Below, one piece after another: positions 10,501-19,910 of a stretch of 64,000 bases of DNA. The stretch is from assembly GCA_030432565.1 (NCBI GenBank), contig JAUIGV010000001.1:124001-188000 (forward strand), read 5' to 3'. The notes beneath the pieces are model-generated. The model did no database searches and was not told where the DNA came from. It worked only from the letters and a program-made list of their open reading frames with translations. The DNA comes from Verrucomicrobiia bacterium (lineage in GTDB: Bacteria; Verrucomicrobiota; Verrucomicrobiia; Verrucomicrobiales; Akkermansiaceae). A program made the translations under genes and the position numbers. Numbering within the stretch: the stretch's first letter is position 1; each line of letters opens with the position of its first letter.

Positions 10501-12530
10501 ACGGACTGGCCAAGGATGCCATCGGTGTCTTCGTTGGCGACACCGCCGACCCAAAGATAGGTATGAGTGGAAACCGGTGAGATCGCGGCTCCGGGATGGA
10601 CGGCTATGGCGCGGATTCTCCGGGTGCCGCGGGTGGTGCTACCGGTCTCGGGCGATACCGTGAAGGGACCGGTATAAATGATTCCAGAGCCGGCGGTGGG
10701 TTTTTGTCCGTTGGTGGTGTAGCGAATGGTTGAGCCGGGAATGGTGGGGGTGAGTTCAAGTTGGAACGCTTCGTTGTAAAGACCGCGCTCGACCGAGAAG
10801 GTGACTTCATTTCTGACGTTCGCGGCAATGCTGCTGTTGGCGGCGCCCGGAGTGGCGCTTTGGAGGAAACCGAGTTCGCTGAGGTTTCCATCCTGACCGA
10901 ACGAGACGTCCGGATAGACCTCGGGATATTTGATTTGGCTGGCGATGGTAAAGCCATCCGGTTTGACGAGGTAGAGGGTTTCGCCCGATCCCGAGAGCTG
11001 GAAATTGGTGTGCAGGTTGCCTCCATCGATTGGTCGCCGGTCTTTTGCGGAAGCAAAGACGATCAGGAATTCATTGGGTCCCACCGTGATCGCGGGGAAG
11101 GTCCATTTGGTCAGGTTGTCCGGATCATCGCTCAGATGCCAGCCATTGAGGTTTGCAGCTCCGGCTTGTTCGTTGAAAATTTCAATCCAATCGCTGGCCG
11201 AACCATCTTCATCGAGAAGGGTGCTGCCATTGCTGGCCACCAGCTCGTTAATTCTGAGGGAAGGTTCGGTGACGGTGAGCGTAAAGCTTTTTTCAAAGGT
11301 GAGGCCCGAGCGGTCAATGGTGCGGATCCGGAAGGAAAGGGAGGGTAGGATTTCCGGTATGGAAGCTGCGACTTCCAAGGTGTCACCATCAATCGAGAAG
11401 AGCGCGTTGTCGTCACTCCCTTCTCCTGGAATCAATTCGTAGATGTGACCGTCAATGGAGTTGATGTCGGATGTCGTGAGCTTACCGACCGGGGTTCCGA
11501 TGATTGCTCCCGAGCTGATGGAGGTGGCGCTCAGGCCAAGGTCGCCTGGAGCGACGGGGTCGCCCAGTGTGAGGGCGAAATCGGCGTCTAAAAAGCGGGC
11601 CGGGTCATCGGCATCGGTGGTGCGAACGCGAACAGCAAATGTTTCGCCCGGTGCGTGAGCAGTGAAATCATAAACGGGGGACGGGGCCAATTGATCATCG
11701 ACGATTTCAAATTTATCATTATCAGCGCCACCGGGTGCGAGTGAGTAGAGGTGGGTGGAGTTGCGTTTGAGATCGACGGTGGTGAGGAGGCCGACAGGCT
11801 CGGATTGGGCTGCAAAGAATTCCTTTGGCGAAAGCTCCAGTGACTCGGGCGTCGGCGGGACGGTGACCTCGGTGACGGTGAACGCCTGCAGGATGGGATT
11901 GTTGTCCGACCCCATCGCGGGTTGTCCACCGAGGTTGACATTGAGTTCGACATTGAGAGTGGTGTCTCCGGGTGCGAGGTTGAAGGGTGCGATATAGGCG
12001 AAGCCGTTATTGCCGTTCCACGCTCCTTGTCCTTGAGAGGAAAAATCATCGACCGCGAGTTCGCCTTCGATGCCGATGTCCCACCGGCGGTTGTTATTCC
12101 GGCCTTCATTGAAGAGCATTTGCAATTCATATTCCACACCCGGGTTAAGCCCGGTCACCTGGAGGGAAAGACTGCCCGGAGCAGGAGTCCAGCGGATGTC
12201 CTGCATGATGAGTTCAAGGTTGTCGGCGGATGCTTGGTCGGCCCCGGTGTAGGATGGCCGGCTGGCCCAGTCGTTGATCGAGTTGACAGCGGAGACCGTG
12301 ACATTGGCGGGAGGGCTTCTATCGGTCTCGAAGAGAACGCCGTTGACGGTGCGGTCACTGTCTCCAAAAACATCAATGGCAACCACGACCCTCGCTGGAT
12401 CGAGTTCCAGGTCATCGGGCCCGGTGAACTCACGAATCTCGCCAACGTTTATTATGGTTTCTGCTGTCGCAGGCAGGGCCACTGATAGGAAAACCAGAAG
12501 CGCGATGGCAAGGTGAAGCATGGAGATCAT
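7533..12530 (-). CDS. Giant secreted GPDD-domain / lamin-tail / CotH-like protein
   Basis: A 1665-residue surface protein. After a signal peptide (to about residue 23), domains in order are: one copy of the 'GPDD' domain (about 26-222) shared with two neighbouring genes; cadherin-like repeats (about 230-430); a lamin-tail domain ('LRINELVASNGSTLLDEDGS', about 430-545); a chitobiase C-terminal-like domain (TPTIPGSTIRYTTNG); a CotH-like region (KIVGGASVGSAKNNWRLYFR, about 690-1050); a second chitobiase-like segment; a galactose-binding-like module (about 1150-1310); a second lamin-tail domain; and a C-terminal beta module. CotH relatives include protein/spore-coat kinases, but activity here is not shown. 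It starts 47 bp after the preceding GPDD gene and is probably co-transcribed with it. Confidence 0.85.
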   Translation of the reverse strand: MISMLHLAIALLVFLSVALPATAETIINVGEIREFTGPDDLELDPARVVVAIDVFGDSDRTVNGVLFETDRSPPANVTVSAVNSINDWASRPSYTGADQASADNLELIMQDIRWTPAPGSLSLQVTGLNPGVEYELQMLFNEGRNNNRRWDIGIEGELAVDDFSSQGQGAWNGNNGFAYIAPFNLAPGDTTLNVELNVNLGGQPAMGSDNNPILQAFTVTEVTVPPTPESLELSPKEFFAAQSEPVGLLTTVDLKRNSTHLYSLAPGGADNDKFEIVDDQLAPSPVYDFTAHAPGETFAVRVRTTDADDPARFLDADFALTLGDPVAPGDLGLSATSISSGAIIGTPVGKLTTSDINSIDGHIYELIPGEGSDDNALFSIDGDTLEVAASIPEILPSLSFRIRTIDRSGLTFEKSFTLTVTEPSLRINELVASNGSTLLDEDGSASDWIEIFNEQAGAANLNGWHLSDDPDNLTKWTFPAITVGPNEFLIVFASAKDRRPIDGGNLHTNFQLSGSGETLYLVKPDGFTIASQIKYPEVYPDVSFGQDGNLSELGFLQSATPGAANSSIAANVRNEVTFSVERGLYNEAFQLELTPTIPGSTIRYTTNGQKPTAGSGIIYTGPFTVSPETGSTTRGTRRIRAIAVHPGAAISPVSTHTYLWVGGVANEDTDGILGQSVFRSVITDHPTYGSEMEDGLLALPVVSIVKSGSVSSSETEMSMELISNDGSEPGFQIDAGIKIVGGASVGSAKNNWRLYFRSEYGESKLRYPVFAKEPYSTETDNDEFDLLQLRGGSHDNFYWMAIPTNQSNGAYRPGDALYVRNRWVSDMEMIMGHTSLHGRYVHCYINGTYHGLYHLHERPMHHYMDKYFGGDAEDYHYTNSGRTGSDHDNGDTWSTAWNAVKTAASTGGQASKDWINWESLADNQLLYYYCGNDWDWTTQHNWMAAGPKNPGEGGWQFFSWDCDVMLYDVNANNLDQNAPDGVFRTLMNDRDFRVYFRDRIYKHFFHDGLLTPGGATPSFDYRMNEISKALVPETARWQPSRAISPPWDRDGEWQNEWNYVTDTYFAQRTGILLNQLRAQGWYPVEAPEFEPHGGEVTAGFSPSLTAGPGTVYVTTDGSDPRLPGGAINPNAIAVNGSEVSATLIAKESTWSYLDNGSDQGTAWQAVGFDDSAWSTGQAELGYGDGPGGAEGTQVGFGGDISNKFITTYFRKSFTVDNAANITGLQLGLRRDDGAVVYLNGTEIWRNGMPATGPITYTTLATNSAGGADESIFHQKNDVPVNLLLEGENVISVEVHQNSATSSDISFDLELNATSPSDPSQLTLNDSAVVRARLLSGNEWSPVNSVRYLVGAPATAENLVVSELSYRPARPSPAEDPEGIYSRTDFEFIEFTNISNGPIHLDGVRLTDGVEFDFTDANNFSIPAGESLLLVEDQHAFLARYPAIDPTGIAGEYRGNLSNDGERIEIIARDGSLIKAFTYNDQRPWPTAADGEGFTLQLKLPSNNPNHNDGNNWIASRGIHGNPMETISTMNFIEWQNWTFGTNDLADPAISGPDADPDNDGWSNFAEFALGMHPEDASDLPNQIRGGFQEIEGVTHLSIEFESWPGALGVTYFMEVSQDLKTWSENTMEMMPSPPHADGSITRMFRSISPASSSNTDFARLKIRAE

Positions 12531-12577
12531 GGTTGGAGAAGGCTACCCGTTGGGATCAGCCAGTTCCAGCTGTAGTT

Positions 12578-14890
12578 TTATTCGGCAACTCGCACGCGGT
12601 AGAATCCCACCGGTCCGGTTTGCGGCAGGGGGTCCTGATGGGTCGTTGTTTCTCCCTGGCTCGCAATGCCATCCTCAATTTCAATCCAAGGGCTCTGAAG
12701 GTTTGTCGAGAATTCGAGGATGTAAGACGCTCCGGGTCTGGAGTTCCAGGTGAGGATTGAAGTCCCTGTGTCCGGGTTATAATTCAAGTTGGTAATTTGA
12801 AGGGGAGTGGCAGCACCAGCCTCTGTGACAATCACGGCCTGAAGAATGGGATTATTGTCCCTTCCACGTGCTTCAATCCCACCTATCTGTTGTTGCATGA
12901 CAATGTTAAGAATCCCGTCTGCCGGAGCTTCGAATTCTCCGACATAGGCAAAACCATTATTTGCGGTCCAGGCATCCACCGATTCACGTCCGGACGAGGT
13001 GTAGTTATCGACAACGAGTTCGTTCTCAACTGCGATATCCCAGTGGCGGATGTTGGTGGATCTTCCTTCGTTGGTCAGAAGTTTGATTTCGTAGTTCGCT
13101 CCCGGATTAAGCCCGGAGATGTCGATGGTCACGGGGTTGGGGGCTGCGTTCCAACGGATGCTCTCCATGATTGATTCGAGGTTGTCGGTAGAGGTGGCGT
13201 CAGCTCCGCTGTATTCAGGGGAGACACCGTTGGTTGCAGGCGTGGCCCAGTCGCGAATCTGATTGGGCGCGATGGTCGTTACGGTCACTCCGTCGTTTGT
13301 GACCACTCCGGCTCCACTGGTATCTTCCAGGAAGGTGACCCCGTTGACATCACGGTCGAAATCTCCGAAAGAGTTCACCGCGATTACCACGGAAGCGGGA
13401 TCGAGATTGAGATCATCCGGTCCGGAAAATTCGATGATGTCGCCAACGAGAATTTCGGTGAAGGAATTGATACCGGGATCGGTCGGAGCTGGATCCAAGT
13501 TGTCGTCCACCCCGTCGTCGTCAGAATCCCTTTTCGTTGGATTCGTTCCCGCCGCTACTTCGTCTCCATCGGAGAGGGTGTCGCCATCGCTGTCTCCGGA
13601 AAGAGGGTCTGTCATGTTAATGGCTTCGTCCCCGTCATTGAGGCCGTCCTGATCGGAGTCTTCATCGAGGGGGTCGGTGCCCGCCGTGGCTTCCTGTCCA
13701 TCGGTCGAGCCATCATTATCGCTGTCCTCATCGGTGGGGTCTGTTCCGGCGGTGAATTCATCGGCATCGGACGATCCGTCGCCATCAAAGTCGCCGGTGC
13801 CCGCACCAGGTCCCGGGCCGCTCGCGAGGCCGGTGAAGTCAGCGATGTTTCCAAAACCCAGTTCCCAGGAATCTTCGAGGCCGTCATTGTCGCTATCCGA
13901 TGCGACAACGACTTGAATCGGGGTTGAAAAAGAGCGCCCACCCTCGTCGGTGCTTTGGATTCGGACCGAAAGTGTTGAACCCGAAAGTGCGGAGAAATCG
14001 AAGTCGGAAATCAGTTCGCCATCGGCAATTTGGAACTTGTCGTTGTCGGTGTCGCCGGCACCGGCGACGAGTGAATAGGTGTGGAATCCGCCGTTGGGAT
14101 CGGATGACGAAAAAGTACCGATGGTGGCACCACTTGCCAGACCTGAAGGGAAAATGTTTGGGGACAAGGTGATGGCATCCGGAGGGAGCGGAAGCGCGTT
14201 GAGGTGGACAATGACAGCCTGAAGGATGGGGTTGTTGTCCGCTCCTGCGAAGGGGGTATTGTTCGGGTCGACCGGGAAGGGTTCGCGTCCCATGGTAATA
14301 TTGAGAACGCCGTCGCTTCCCGGCGCAAAGACTCCTGTGTAGGCGTAGCCGGTGGTTGGTGAAGAAACTCCCCCTCCGCCAGTGGGGCCAATCGAGGTCC
14401 AGTCATCGACAACGAGTTTGTCCTCGATCCCAATATCCCAATGGCGGTCGCTGACCGAACCATTTTCGCCAAAGAGAAGTTGCACGTTGTAGAGAATCCC
14501 TTCTTCGAGTCCGGAAATATCGACGTCAATCGTGGAAGGTGCGAGGGACCAGCGAATATCATGCATGATGAGTTCGAGGTTGTTGGTCGAAGCGCCATCG
14601 ATCCCGGTGTAGCTGGGAGCGGTTTGCCAGCCATCGATTTGATTGGTTGCGCTGGTCGTTACAGTAACGCCACCTTCGGTGACAGGACCAGCCACATCGG
14701 ATTGGAAATTGACTCCGTTTACGGTGAGTGGACCGGAATTGCCGTTCACGTCCACGGCAATGACACTGAGCGTGGGGTCGAGGATAAGATCATCCGGGCC
14801 GGTGAATTCCACCGAAGTTCCCTCGATCATATTTGTGGCTGTTGCCCCTTGAATGAGGAGGAGTGCGGAAAGAAATCGAAGGTACTTCAT
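12578..14890 (-). CDS. Secreted protein with two GPDD domains flanking TSP3 calcium repeats
   Basis: A 770-residue exported protein. The signal peptide MKYLRFLSALLLIQGATA is followed by GPDD domain copy 1 (about 21-230), a cadherin-like domain (about 238-330), five or six thrombospondin type 3-like Asp-rich repeats (about 331-470; pattern DxDxDGxxDGxE), GPDD copy 2 (about 478-690), and a C-terminal beta module ('SYILEFSTNLQSPWIEIE'). The Asp repeats would bind calcium and probably form a rigid spacer. There is no PEP-CTERM or other anchor. It is the first gene of a likely two-gene operon with the CotH gene downstream. The function of the duplicated domain is unknown; surface binding or adhesion is a guess. 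Confidence 0.8.
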   Translation of the reverse strand: MKYLRFLSALLLIQGATATNMIEGTSVEFTGPDDLILDPTLSVIAVDVNGNSGPLTVNGVNFQSDVAGPVTEGGVTVTTSATNQIDGWQTAPSYTGIDGASTNNLELIMHDIRWSLAPSTIDVDISGLEEGILYNVQLLFGENGSVSDRHWDIGIEDKLVVDDWTSIGPTGGGGVSSPTTGYAYTGVFAPGSDGVLNITMGREPFPVDPNNTPFAGADNNPILQAVIVHLNALPLPPDAITLSPNIFPSGLASGATIGTFSSSDPNGGFHTYSLVAGAGDTDNDKFQIADGELISDFDFSALSGSTLSVRIQSTDEGGRSFSTPIQVVVASDSDNDGLEDSWELGFGNIADFTGLASGPGPGAGTGDFDGDGSSDADEFTAGTDPTDEDSDNDGSTDGQEATAGTDPLDEDSDQDGLNDGDEAINMTDPLSGDSDGDTLSDGDEVAAGTNPTKRDSDDDGVDDNLDPAPTDPGINSFTEILVGDIIEFSGPDDLNLDPASVVIAVNSFGDFDRDVNGVTFLEDTSGAGVVTNDGVTVTTIAPNQIRDWATPATNGVSPEYSGADATSTDNLESIMESIRWNAAPNPVTIDISGLNPGANYEIKLLTNEGRSTNIRHWDIAVENELVVDNYTSSGRESVDAWTANNGFAYVGEFEAPADGILNIVMQQQIGGIEARGRDNNPILQAVIVTEAGAATPLQITNLNYNPDTGTSILTWNSRPGASYILEFSTNLQSPWIEIEDGIASQGETTTHQDPLPQTGPVGFYRVRVAE

Positions 14891-14981
14891 GATACGAGGG
14901 TGAACACGGCATTAAGCCGCAAAACCGCCTATCAGGTAAAGTACCTAATCAGTGAATTTGTGGGGAATGCTTTGGCCGGGT

Positions 14982-17900
14982 TTACTGTTCGGATCGGTAG
15001 GGTTTGCCGGTTTGATACAGGGCAATCTTTGCCTGGAGCTTTGGGAACAGATCATTTCGTCCGATGGCGCGAGCGGCGGCGATGGCCTTGCGAGTGGCGA
15101 TGATGGCTCCCTCAAAATCTCCGGTTTCAGCGAGCGCGACACCCAGGGAGTCGAGCGGCGAGGGGTGGCTTTCTCCGGCCCGGGCGATCACTTCATTGGC
15201 AAGTTCCAGCGCTCGTTTGCCATCACGAAATTCGTCGGCAGGCGTAGTGGCAAGAAGCAGGGCGAGATTGTTTTTGATATTCGCGGAAGTCGGTTGGGCT
15301 TTGAGGAGTTGATCGTAAATGCCGATCGCTTTGGCGGGGTCGCCTCCGGTCTGGTGTGCGAGGGCGAGTGAGAGTTGGTAGCCCGACTGCTTTGGCTCCA
15401 GCGCGATCGCTTTTTCAAATGCCCTCACGGCGGAGTCATATTGCTTGATTTGCAAGTAGGCCTTGCCAAGGGCATTTGAGAGTCCGGCGTTTTTTTCGCC
15501 AGCTGTGGAGACTTCGTCCAAAACCTGTCGGGCTTCATCTCTTTCACCGGCTTGCCAGAGCGAGACCCCTAGCGGGATCTTGAGGACGACATTCTCTGGG
15601 GCGAAGTCCAAAGCGCTTTGGTAGGCTTCGGCAGCGGCCTGCCAATGACGAAGCCCTTGCTCGAGTGTGCCGATGAAATACCAGGCTTGGGCTCGTCTTG
15701 CGAGGTCCGCCTCGGCATTGGCGGTGAGGGGGGCTTCGGTGACCTTATGAGCTTCACGTCTGGCGGATTCGGGATCGCCGCCGGCTTGGTAGGCTTTGGC
15801 AAAATCAAGGTGCCCGAGGGGGAAGAGACTGGTGCCATCGCGGCCGGGGAAGGGAAAGGCGTGTTGGGCGAGGGTTTTGGCATCGGCTTCAAGGAGGTTC
15901 AGGTCGGCCAGCAGTTGGTCCGCGCTCACGGGGCCTTTGTAGATTGCGGCAAGACGTCCCCATTGATCGATCAGGAAGCTAGAAGGAAGTGGGAGTGGGC
16001 GTTGGCGGACGATGACACGGTTGTGGAGAACAGTCAGCAGGCGCAGGCCTTTCTGATCGGTGGCACCAATCTGAAAGGGAAAGTTTGATTTGGCGACGAG
16101 ATCCTTCGCTCCGGTGACGTCAGGTTTGACATCGCCCTGCGGGACTCCCTCGACGGTAAGGGCCAGGATTTCGAGTCCTTTTTTGGAAAGCTCGCCGTAG
16201 CGTTTCTTAAGGTCGGCCAGCTCGCTGCAGCAGTTGGGGCACCAGCTGGCCCAGACGGTAATCAGGGTGGGGCTGCCTGATCCACTGGTGTCGGGATGGT
16301 GCTTCTGAAGCTCGCCTTTGAAGTCGACATAGTCGAGAGGAGGCGATGGGATGCGGTGGCTGAGAATGATGCGGGCTTGCTCGGTTGGAACCGGGGGAAT
16401 GAGTTCGTTTTCGTCGTCAGGGATGGCGGACTTTCTTCGTTCGATGACCCGGGCTGCACCCGAGTTTTGAATCAGTTGATAAGCTTTTCCGGGCGTGATT
16501 TGCGTGAAGGTTTCCGGAGCTGCGCCGGGCCAACGCACGACGACAGAGATCGGTAGGCCCTTCGGTTCGCCCAGCCCAAAGTGGAGGCGTTTTCCGGATT
16601 GGCTCATGAAGCCATCGCCAGCGGTCAGGGTGCGGGTGATGATTTTATCGCCCATCTCCAGGTTTAGCACCGCCCCGATGCCATCGCGGTTACTGGAGGT
16701 TCCGGTGAGCTCAAAAGCGACCCAATTCCTGCCCGGGTTGAGATTGTTTTTGACGAAGCGGAGGCGCGGGCCTTCGCGGTTGGTTTGCCAAAAATCGAGG
16801 TCGCCGTCCTGGTCCCAATCGGTCGCGATGACAGCACGGCCATCATCAATGAAATCGAGCCCGCTGACGGCCGAGACGTCGGCAAAGCGTTTCAAAGAGC
16901 CGCCTTCGGACCCGAGATTGAGGAAGGCGCAGTTGCGTTCGCGTCCGCTGAAGGAGCGACCGCGGGTGAGCATGGAGGACAGGGCATCCCAGTTTTTGAG
17001 ATAGCCCTCGAGCGAATCAGCCTTGTCGAGTTTGGCTGGGGATTGCGCCACGACCTGGCGCCAGTAAAAACTTCACAAATCTCCGCTGTCGGATTGGGTG
17101 AGAAAGCCGTTCGAGACGATGATATCCTGTTTGCTGTCGTTGTTCAGGTCGACGAACCGCGAGCCCCAGGCCCAGCGGCCCATGGTGACGCCGGTTTCCT
17201 CGCTGGCGTCCCGGAAGGTGCCGTCGCCATTGTTGAGGAAAAGGGAATTTCCCCGGGCGTGGCGTTGAAATTCACCCCGCACGGCGTCGTTGATGGAGGT
17301 TTGAAAATTCCTTTGGTAAGCGATGCGGTTGCCTGCGCTCGACCACATGTTGCTGACATAAAGGTCGCGGTCACCATCACCATCGGCATCTCCCCAACTT
17401 GCAGACATCCCGGCGGAAATATCTTCGACTCCAGCTTCTGCGGCGACGTCGGTGAAGTGGACATTTCCAAATTCATCACGGTCATTCCGGTAGAGATTGT
17501 TTCGACCGTAATCATTGGCGACGTAAAGATCAGGGTCGCCATCATCGTCGTAGTCCTCCCAGGTCGGCGCGAAGGAATAGCGGCGGTTGTTCTGATCGAG
17601 GCCCAGCTCGATGGTGGCATCGGTGAAGCGCCAGTTGGTATCGTTGCGGAAAAGAACATTCCGGCCCCCGTTATTGGCATCGTGGTAGGGGATGGGGCGG
17701 CCGAGTTGGGCGGCGTCGCCCTCTTTGTCTTGGGAATTTGAGCTACGCAATGAGTAGCAGGCCGTGTAAATATCGAGGTCACCATCGAGGTCGATATCAG
17801 CAGCGGCGAGAGCGACGGGAGGGGCTTCGGGGACAAGCCTGTTCTCTTTGACAATGAAGTTTCCATGCGTGTCATTTTGCATGAAAATTACTCCCAGAGT

Positions 17901-18950
17901 GGTGGCGATGACGAGGTCCTGGTGGCCGTCGTTATCGAGATCGACAAAGAGAGCTGCCTGGGATTGCAGTCGGAAATCGGTGCCGGAAGCGGCGGAGGCA
18001 TCGACCACGGTGCCATCGGGCTGTGCGAGGAGGAGCCGATTGGGGAGGCCTCCGGGCTCGCAGAGATAGAGGTCGTCGAGACCATCCCCATTGACGTCGC
18101 CCAAGGCCATGCCGTGCCATCCCGAGATGCCGATTCCGTAGCGGCTTTCGATGCGGCCTGCCCAGTGTTCGGTGCCGTGTAGAAATTGCTTTTTCAACGC
18201 GGCGGAGTTCTTGAAAACGGCTGCGGAGTTGTCGGCGAATAGGGGTCTGGCTTCGGTCTCTTCGAACTCCGAACTTTGAATCGACTTCAGAAGGGGCGGA
18301 TCGGCCGGGTCGGGCCAATGCCAGAGGCACCGCCAGCGGGCGTGACGGGTGAGGTAATCCTCTCCTTCTTTTGCCTTTCCGTTGATTTGCACCAATGCTT
18401 CGCACTCCGGTTGACCGTCTTTGAGTTCGACCGTAAAGATTTTAAATTTGCTTCGGAAATCGTCACCGGGCAGCAAGGGTGAGCGGAACTCTGCAAGGGC
18501 GGCGACAAGGGCGGTTTTTCGACCTGGGTCCGGGGGGGCGTTACCACGGCGAACCAGGTAGTGGCCATCATCAAAAACCGTGGTGAGATCGGAAGGAACA
18601 AGGGGGAAGGTGAGACTATCAGGGGCGATGATTCCTTCCAGGTCTTCTTCGGTGAGCTGCGTGGAGTCCTGCAAGATCAAGCCAAGTTCTTTGAGTTGGG
18701 CGGAGGCTTGCTCATTGAAAACTTCGCCCTGCCAACCGTCCTTGGATGGTTCCTTGTGAAGAAATGAATCAACCAAGCCGATGGATTCAAGGTCGATGGC
18801 TGCGAGAGGTGCCTGTGGCTCCGATGAGGACCGGCTTTCTCCCGTTTGCGATGAGGCCCGCTCTTCCCGGGTGGTGGCTTCATCCGACTTGCATGAGAGT
18901 GAGATGAAGGCAACGGTAGTTGCGATGAAAGCTTGGAGGCCTTTGTGCAT
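14982..18950 (-). CDS. Candidate selenoprotein: FG-GAP / ASPIC-UnbV / TlpA / TPR lipoprotein
   Basis: One continuous frame of 1322 codons, broken only by TGA at 17075-17073 (codon 626). The first part has a lipoprotein-like leader (Cys20) and FG-GAP/VCBS repeats (about 270-620). The second part continues in frame with SFYWRQVVAQSP, then ASPIC/UnbV (about 756-828, 'SSNRDGIGAVL'), a TlpA-like thioredoxin domain with WCPNC (about 903-907) and TPR repeats (about 1035-1320). Read separately, the downstream half would start at an internal GTG with no signal peptide, although its thioredoxin domain should be extracytoplasmic. The SFYWRQVV stretch is, from my memory of the family, conserved between the FG-GAP and ASPIC parts. 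A SECIS-like hairpin follows the TGA, so I infer selenocysteine insertion. Alternatives are a nonsense mutation, stop readthrough or a sequencing error. Confidence 0.75.
17045..17061 (-). promoter_or_regulatory. Bacterial SECIS-like hairpin after in-frame UGA
   Basis: On the mRNA (minus strand) the nucleotides 12-28 after the UGA form GCGCC-AGGUCGU-GGCGC, a perfect 5-bp stem, or 6-bp with an A-U closing pair. GGUC occupies positions 18-21 after the UGA. In E. coli fdhF the SECIS loop AGGUCU has GGUC at positions 19-22, one nucleotide away, and SelB recognises the GG/U of that loop. The hairpin overlaps codons for R-Q-V-V-A. Stem, loop sequence and distance are all seen directly; function as a SECIS is inference. 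Confidence 0.7.
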
Positions 18951-18978
18951 CGCGCAAGGTAATATCAGGTCATAAAAC

Positions 18979-19013
18979 CAAAGAAAGCCGCAAGTTCTTT
19001 GCGACTTTCTTGT
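18979..19013 (-). terminator. Hairpin terminator after the PEP-CTERM GPDD gene
   Basis: Between the end of the PEP-CTERM gene (19040) and the start of the candidate selenoprotein gene (18950) is a near-perfect stem. One arm is AAGAAAGCCGCAA and the other TTGCGACTTTCTT, with a single mismatch. On the minus strand it is followed by GGTTTTA, fitting a rho-independent terminator for the upstream PEP-CTERM gene. On the plus strand it is followed by GTTTTAAG, so it may act in both directions. Confidence 0.55.
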
Positions 19014-19039
19014 TTTAAGAAAAATTCGGTTTTAAAGGT

Positions 19040-19804
19040 TTAGATTCGTTTCCTTCGCAGGAAGAAGGTCGAAAGTCCGAGTCCCAGCAGGGCAAGGCTG
19101 CCGGGTTCCGGAATGACCTCATGAACAATGACCGCGTGAAGGATGGGGTTATTGTCGGCACCCGCGGCGGCCGTGTTGTTGGGGTCTCCGGGGAGAGGCT
19201 CGAATCCCATCACGATGTTAAGAGCTCCGTCGGCACCTGGGTCAAAGTCGCCGGAGTAGGCCGAGCCGATGGAGGCAGAGGTTCCGTTGGTATTGTAATC
19301 ATCCACAACCAGAGCACCATCGACACCGATGTCCCAGTGGCGGTCGGATACGGAGCCATTCTCGCTGAAGAGAAGCTGGACATTGTAGATCGAACCCGGG
19401 GTGAGCCCTGTGATATCAAGTGAGATGTTTGGAGTGGCGCTTGTCGCAAGGGACCACCGGATATCATGCATGATATTAGAAAGTGCTGCCGATGACCCCG
19501 GAGTTCCACCAACATAGCTCGGAGCGGTGGTCCATCCGTTAATGGAAAAGCCGGCTGCGGAGGAAACGGCAACAGCTCCATTGGAAACGGAGCCCGTGAT
19601 GCCAGTTCCGTCGTTGAGGAATGAAACCCCGTTCACGATGTTCCCCGAGGTGTCGCCGCCGATATCAACTGCGATGACGTTTGTGGAAGGATCGAGGAGG
19701 AGGTCGTCGGGCCCGGAAAAAGTGGAGACAGAGCCAGTGATCACGGCGCCTTCAGCGGCAATCGTCACGGCGGCCGCAGCCAGGATGGTCTTGATGAATT
19801 TCAT
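19040..19804 (-). CDS. PEP-CTERM protein with single GPDD domain
   Basis: A 254-residue exported protein. Signal peptide MKFIKTILAAAAVTIAAEG is followed by one GPDD domain (about 21-231, starting SVSTFSGPDDLLLDP and ending ADNNPILHAVIVHEV). The C-terminal sorting signal is VIPEPGSLALLGLGLSTFFL then RRKRI, a textbook PEP-CTERM tag (Pro-Glu-Pro, transmembrane stretch, basic tail) recognised by an exosortase. The domain is nearly the whole mature protein, so it must be able to stand alone. I used the ATG at 19804; upstream in-frame starts add a non-signal extension. No exosortase is in the window. Confidence 0.85.
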   Translation of the reverse strand: MKFIKTILAAAAVTIAAEGAVITGSVSTFSGPDDLLLDPSTNVIAVDIGGDTSGNIVNGVSFLNDGTGITGSVSNGAVAVSSAAGFSINGWTTAPSYVGGTPGSSAALSNIMHDIRWSLATSATPNISLDITGLTPGSIYNVQLLFSENGSVSDRHWDIGVDGALVVDDYNTNGTSASIGSAYSGDFDPGADGALNIVMGFEPLPGDPNNTAAAGADNNPILHAVIVHEVIPEPGSLALLGLGLSTFFLRRKRI

Positions 19805-19910
19805 TGGAGTAACCCTGTTTAAGTTGTTAGAGTCTCCAGTAAACGGATCAGGGTTGCCCTTGTCCATAGAAAAAGCCTGTAGTGGCCAGCGATTCCTCTA
19901 TGGTTCGGCC

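Noticed and set aside
13480-13900. Repeated GA-rich segments in the 12578-14890 gene as a tandem DNA repeat or CRISPR-like array
   Set aside because: The repeats are the codons of calcium-binding TSP3 motifs in frame; the units vary and there are no uniform spacers.
14982-17051. A separate gene for the thioredoxin/TPR half, starting at GTG 17051
   Set aside because: It has no leader, starts within a conserved segment (RQVVAQSP), and is exactly in frame with the upstream FG-GAP frame across a single TGA that has a SECIS-like hairpin.
19527-19910. N-terminal extension of the SCO gene to 19527
   Set aside because: It would overlap the divergent PEP-CTERM gene and lacks signal features; the lipoprotein leader begins at 19911.
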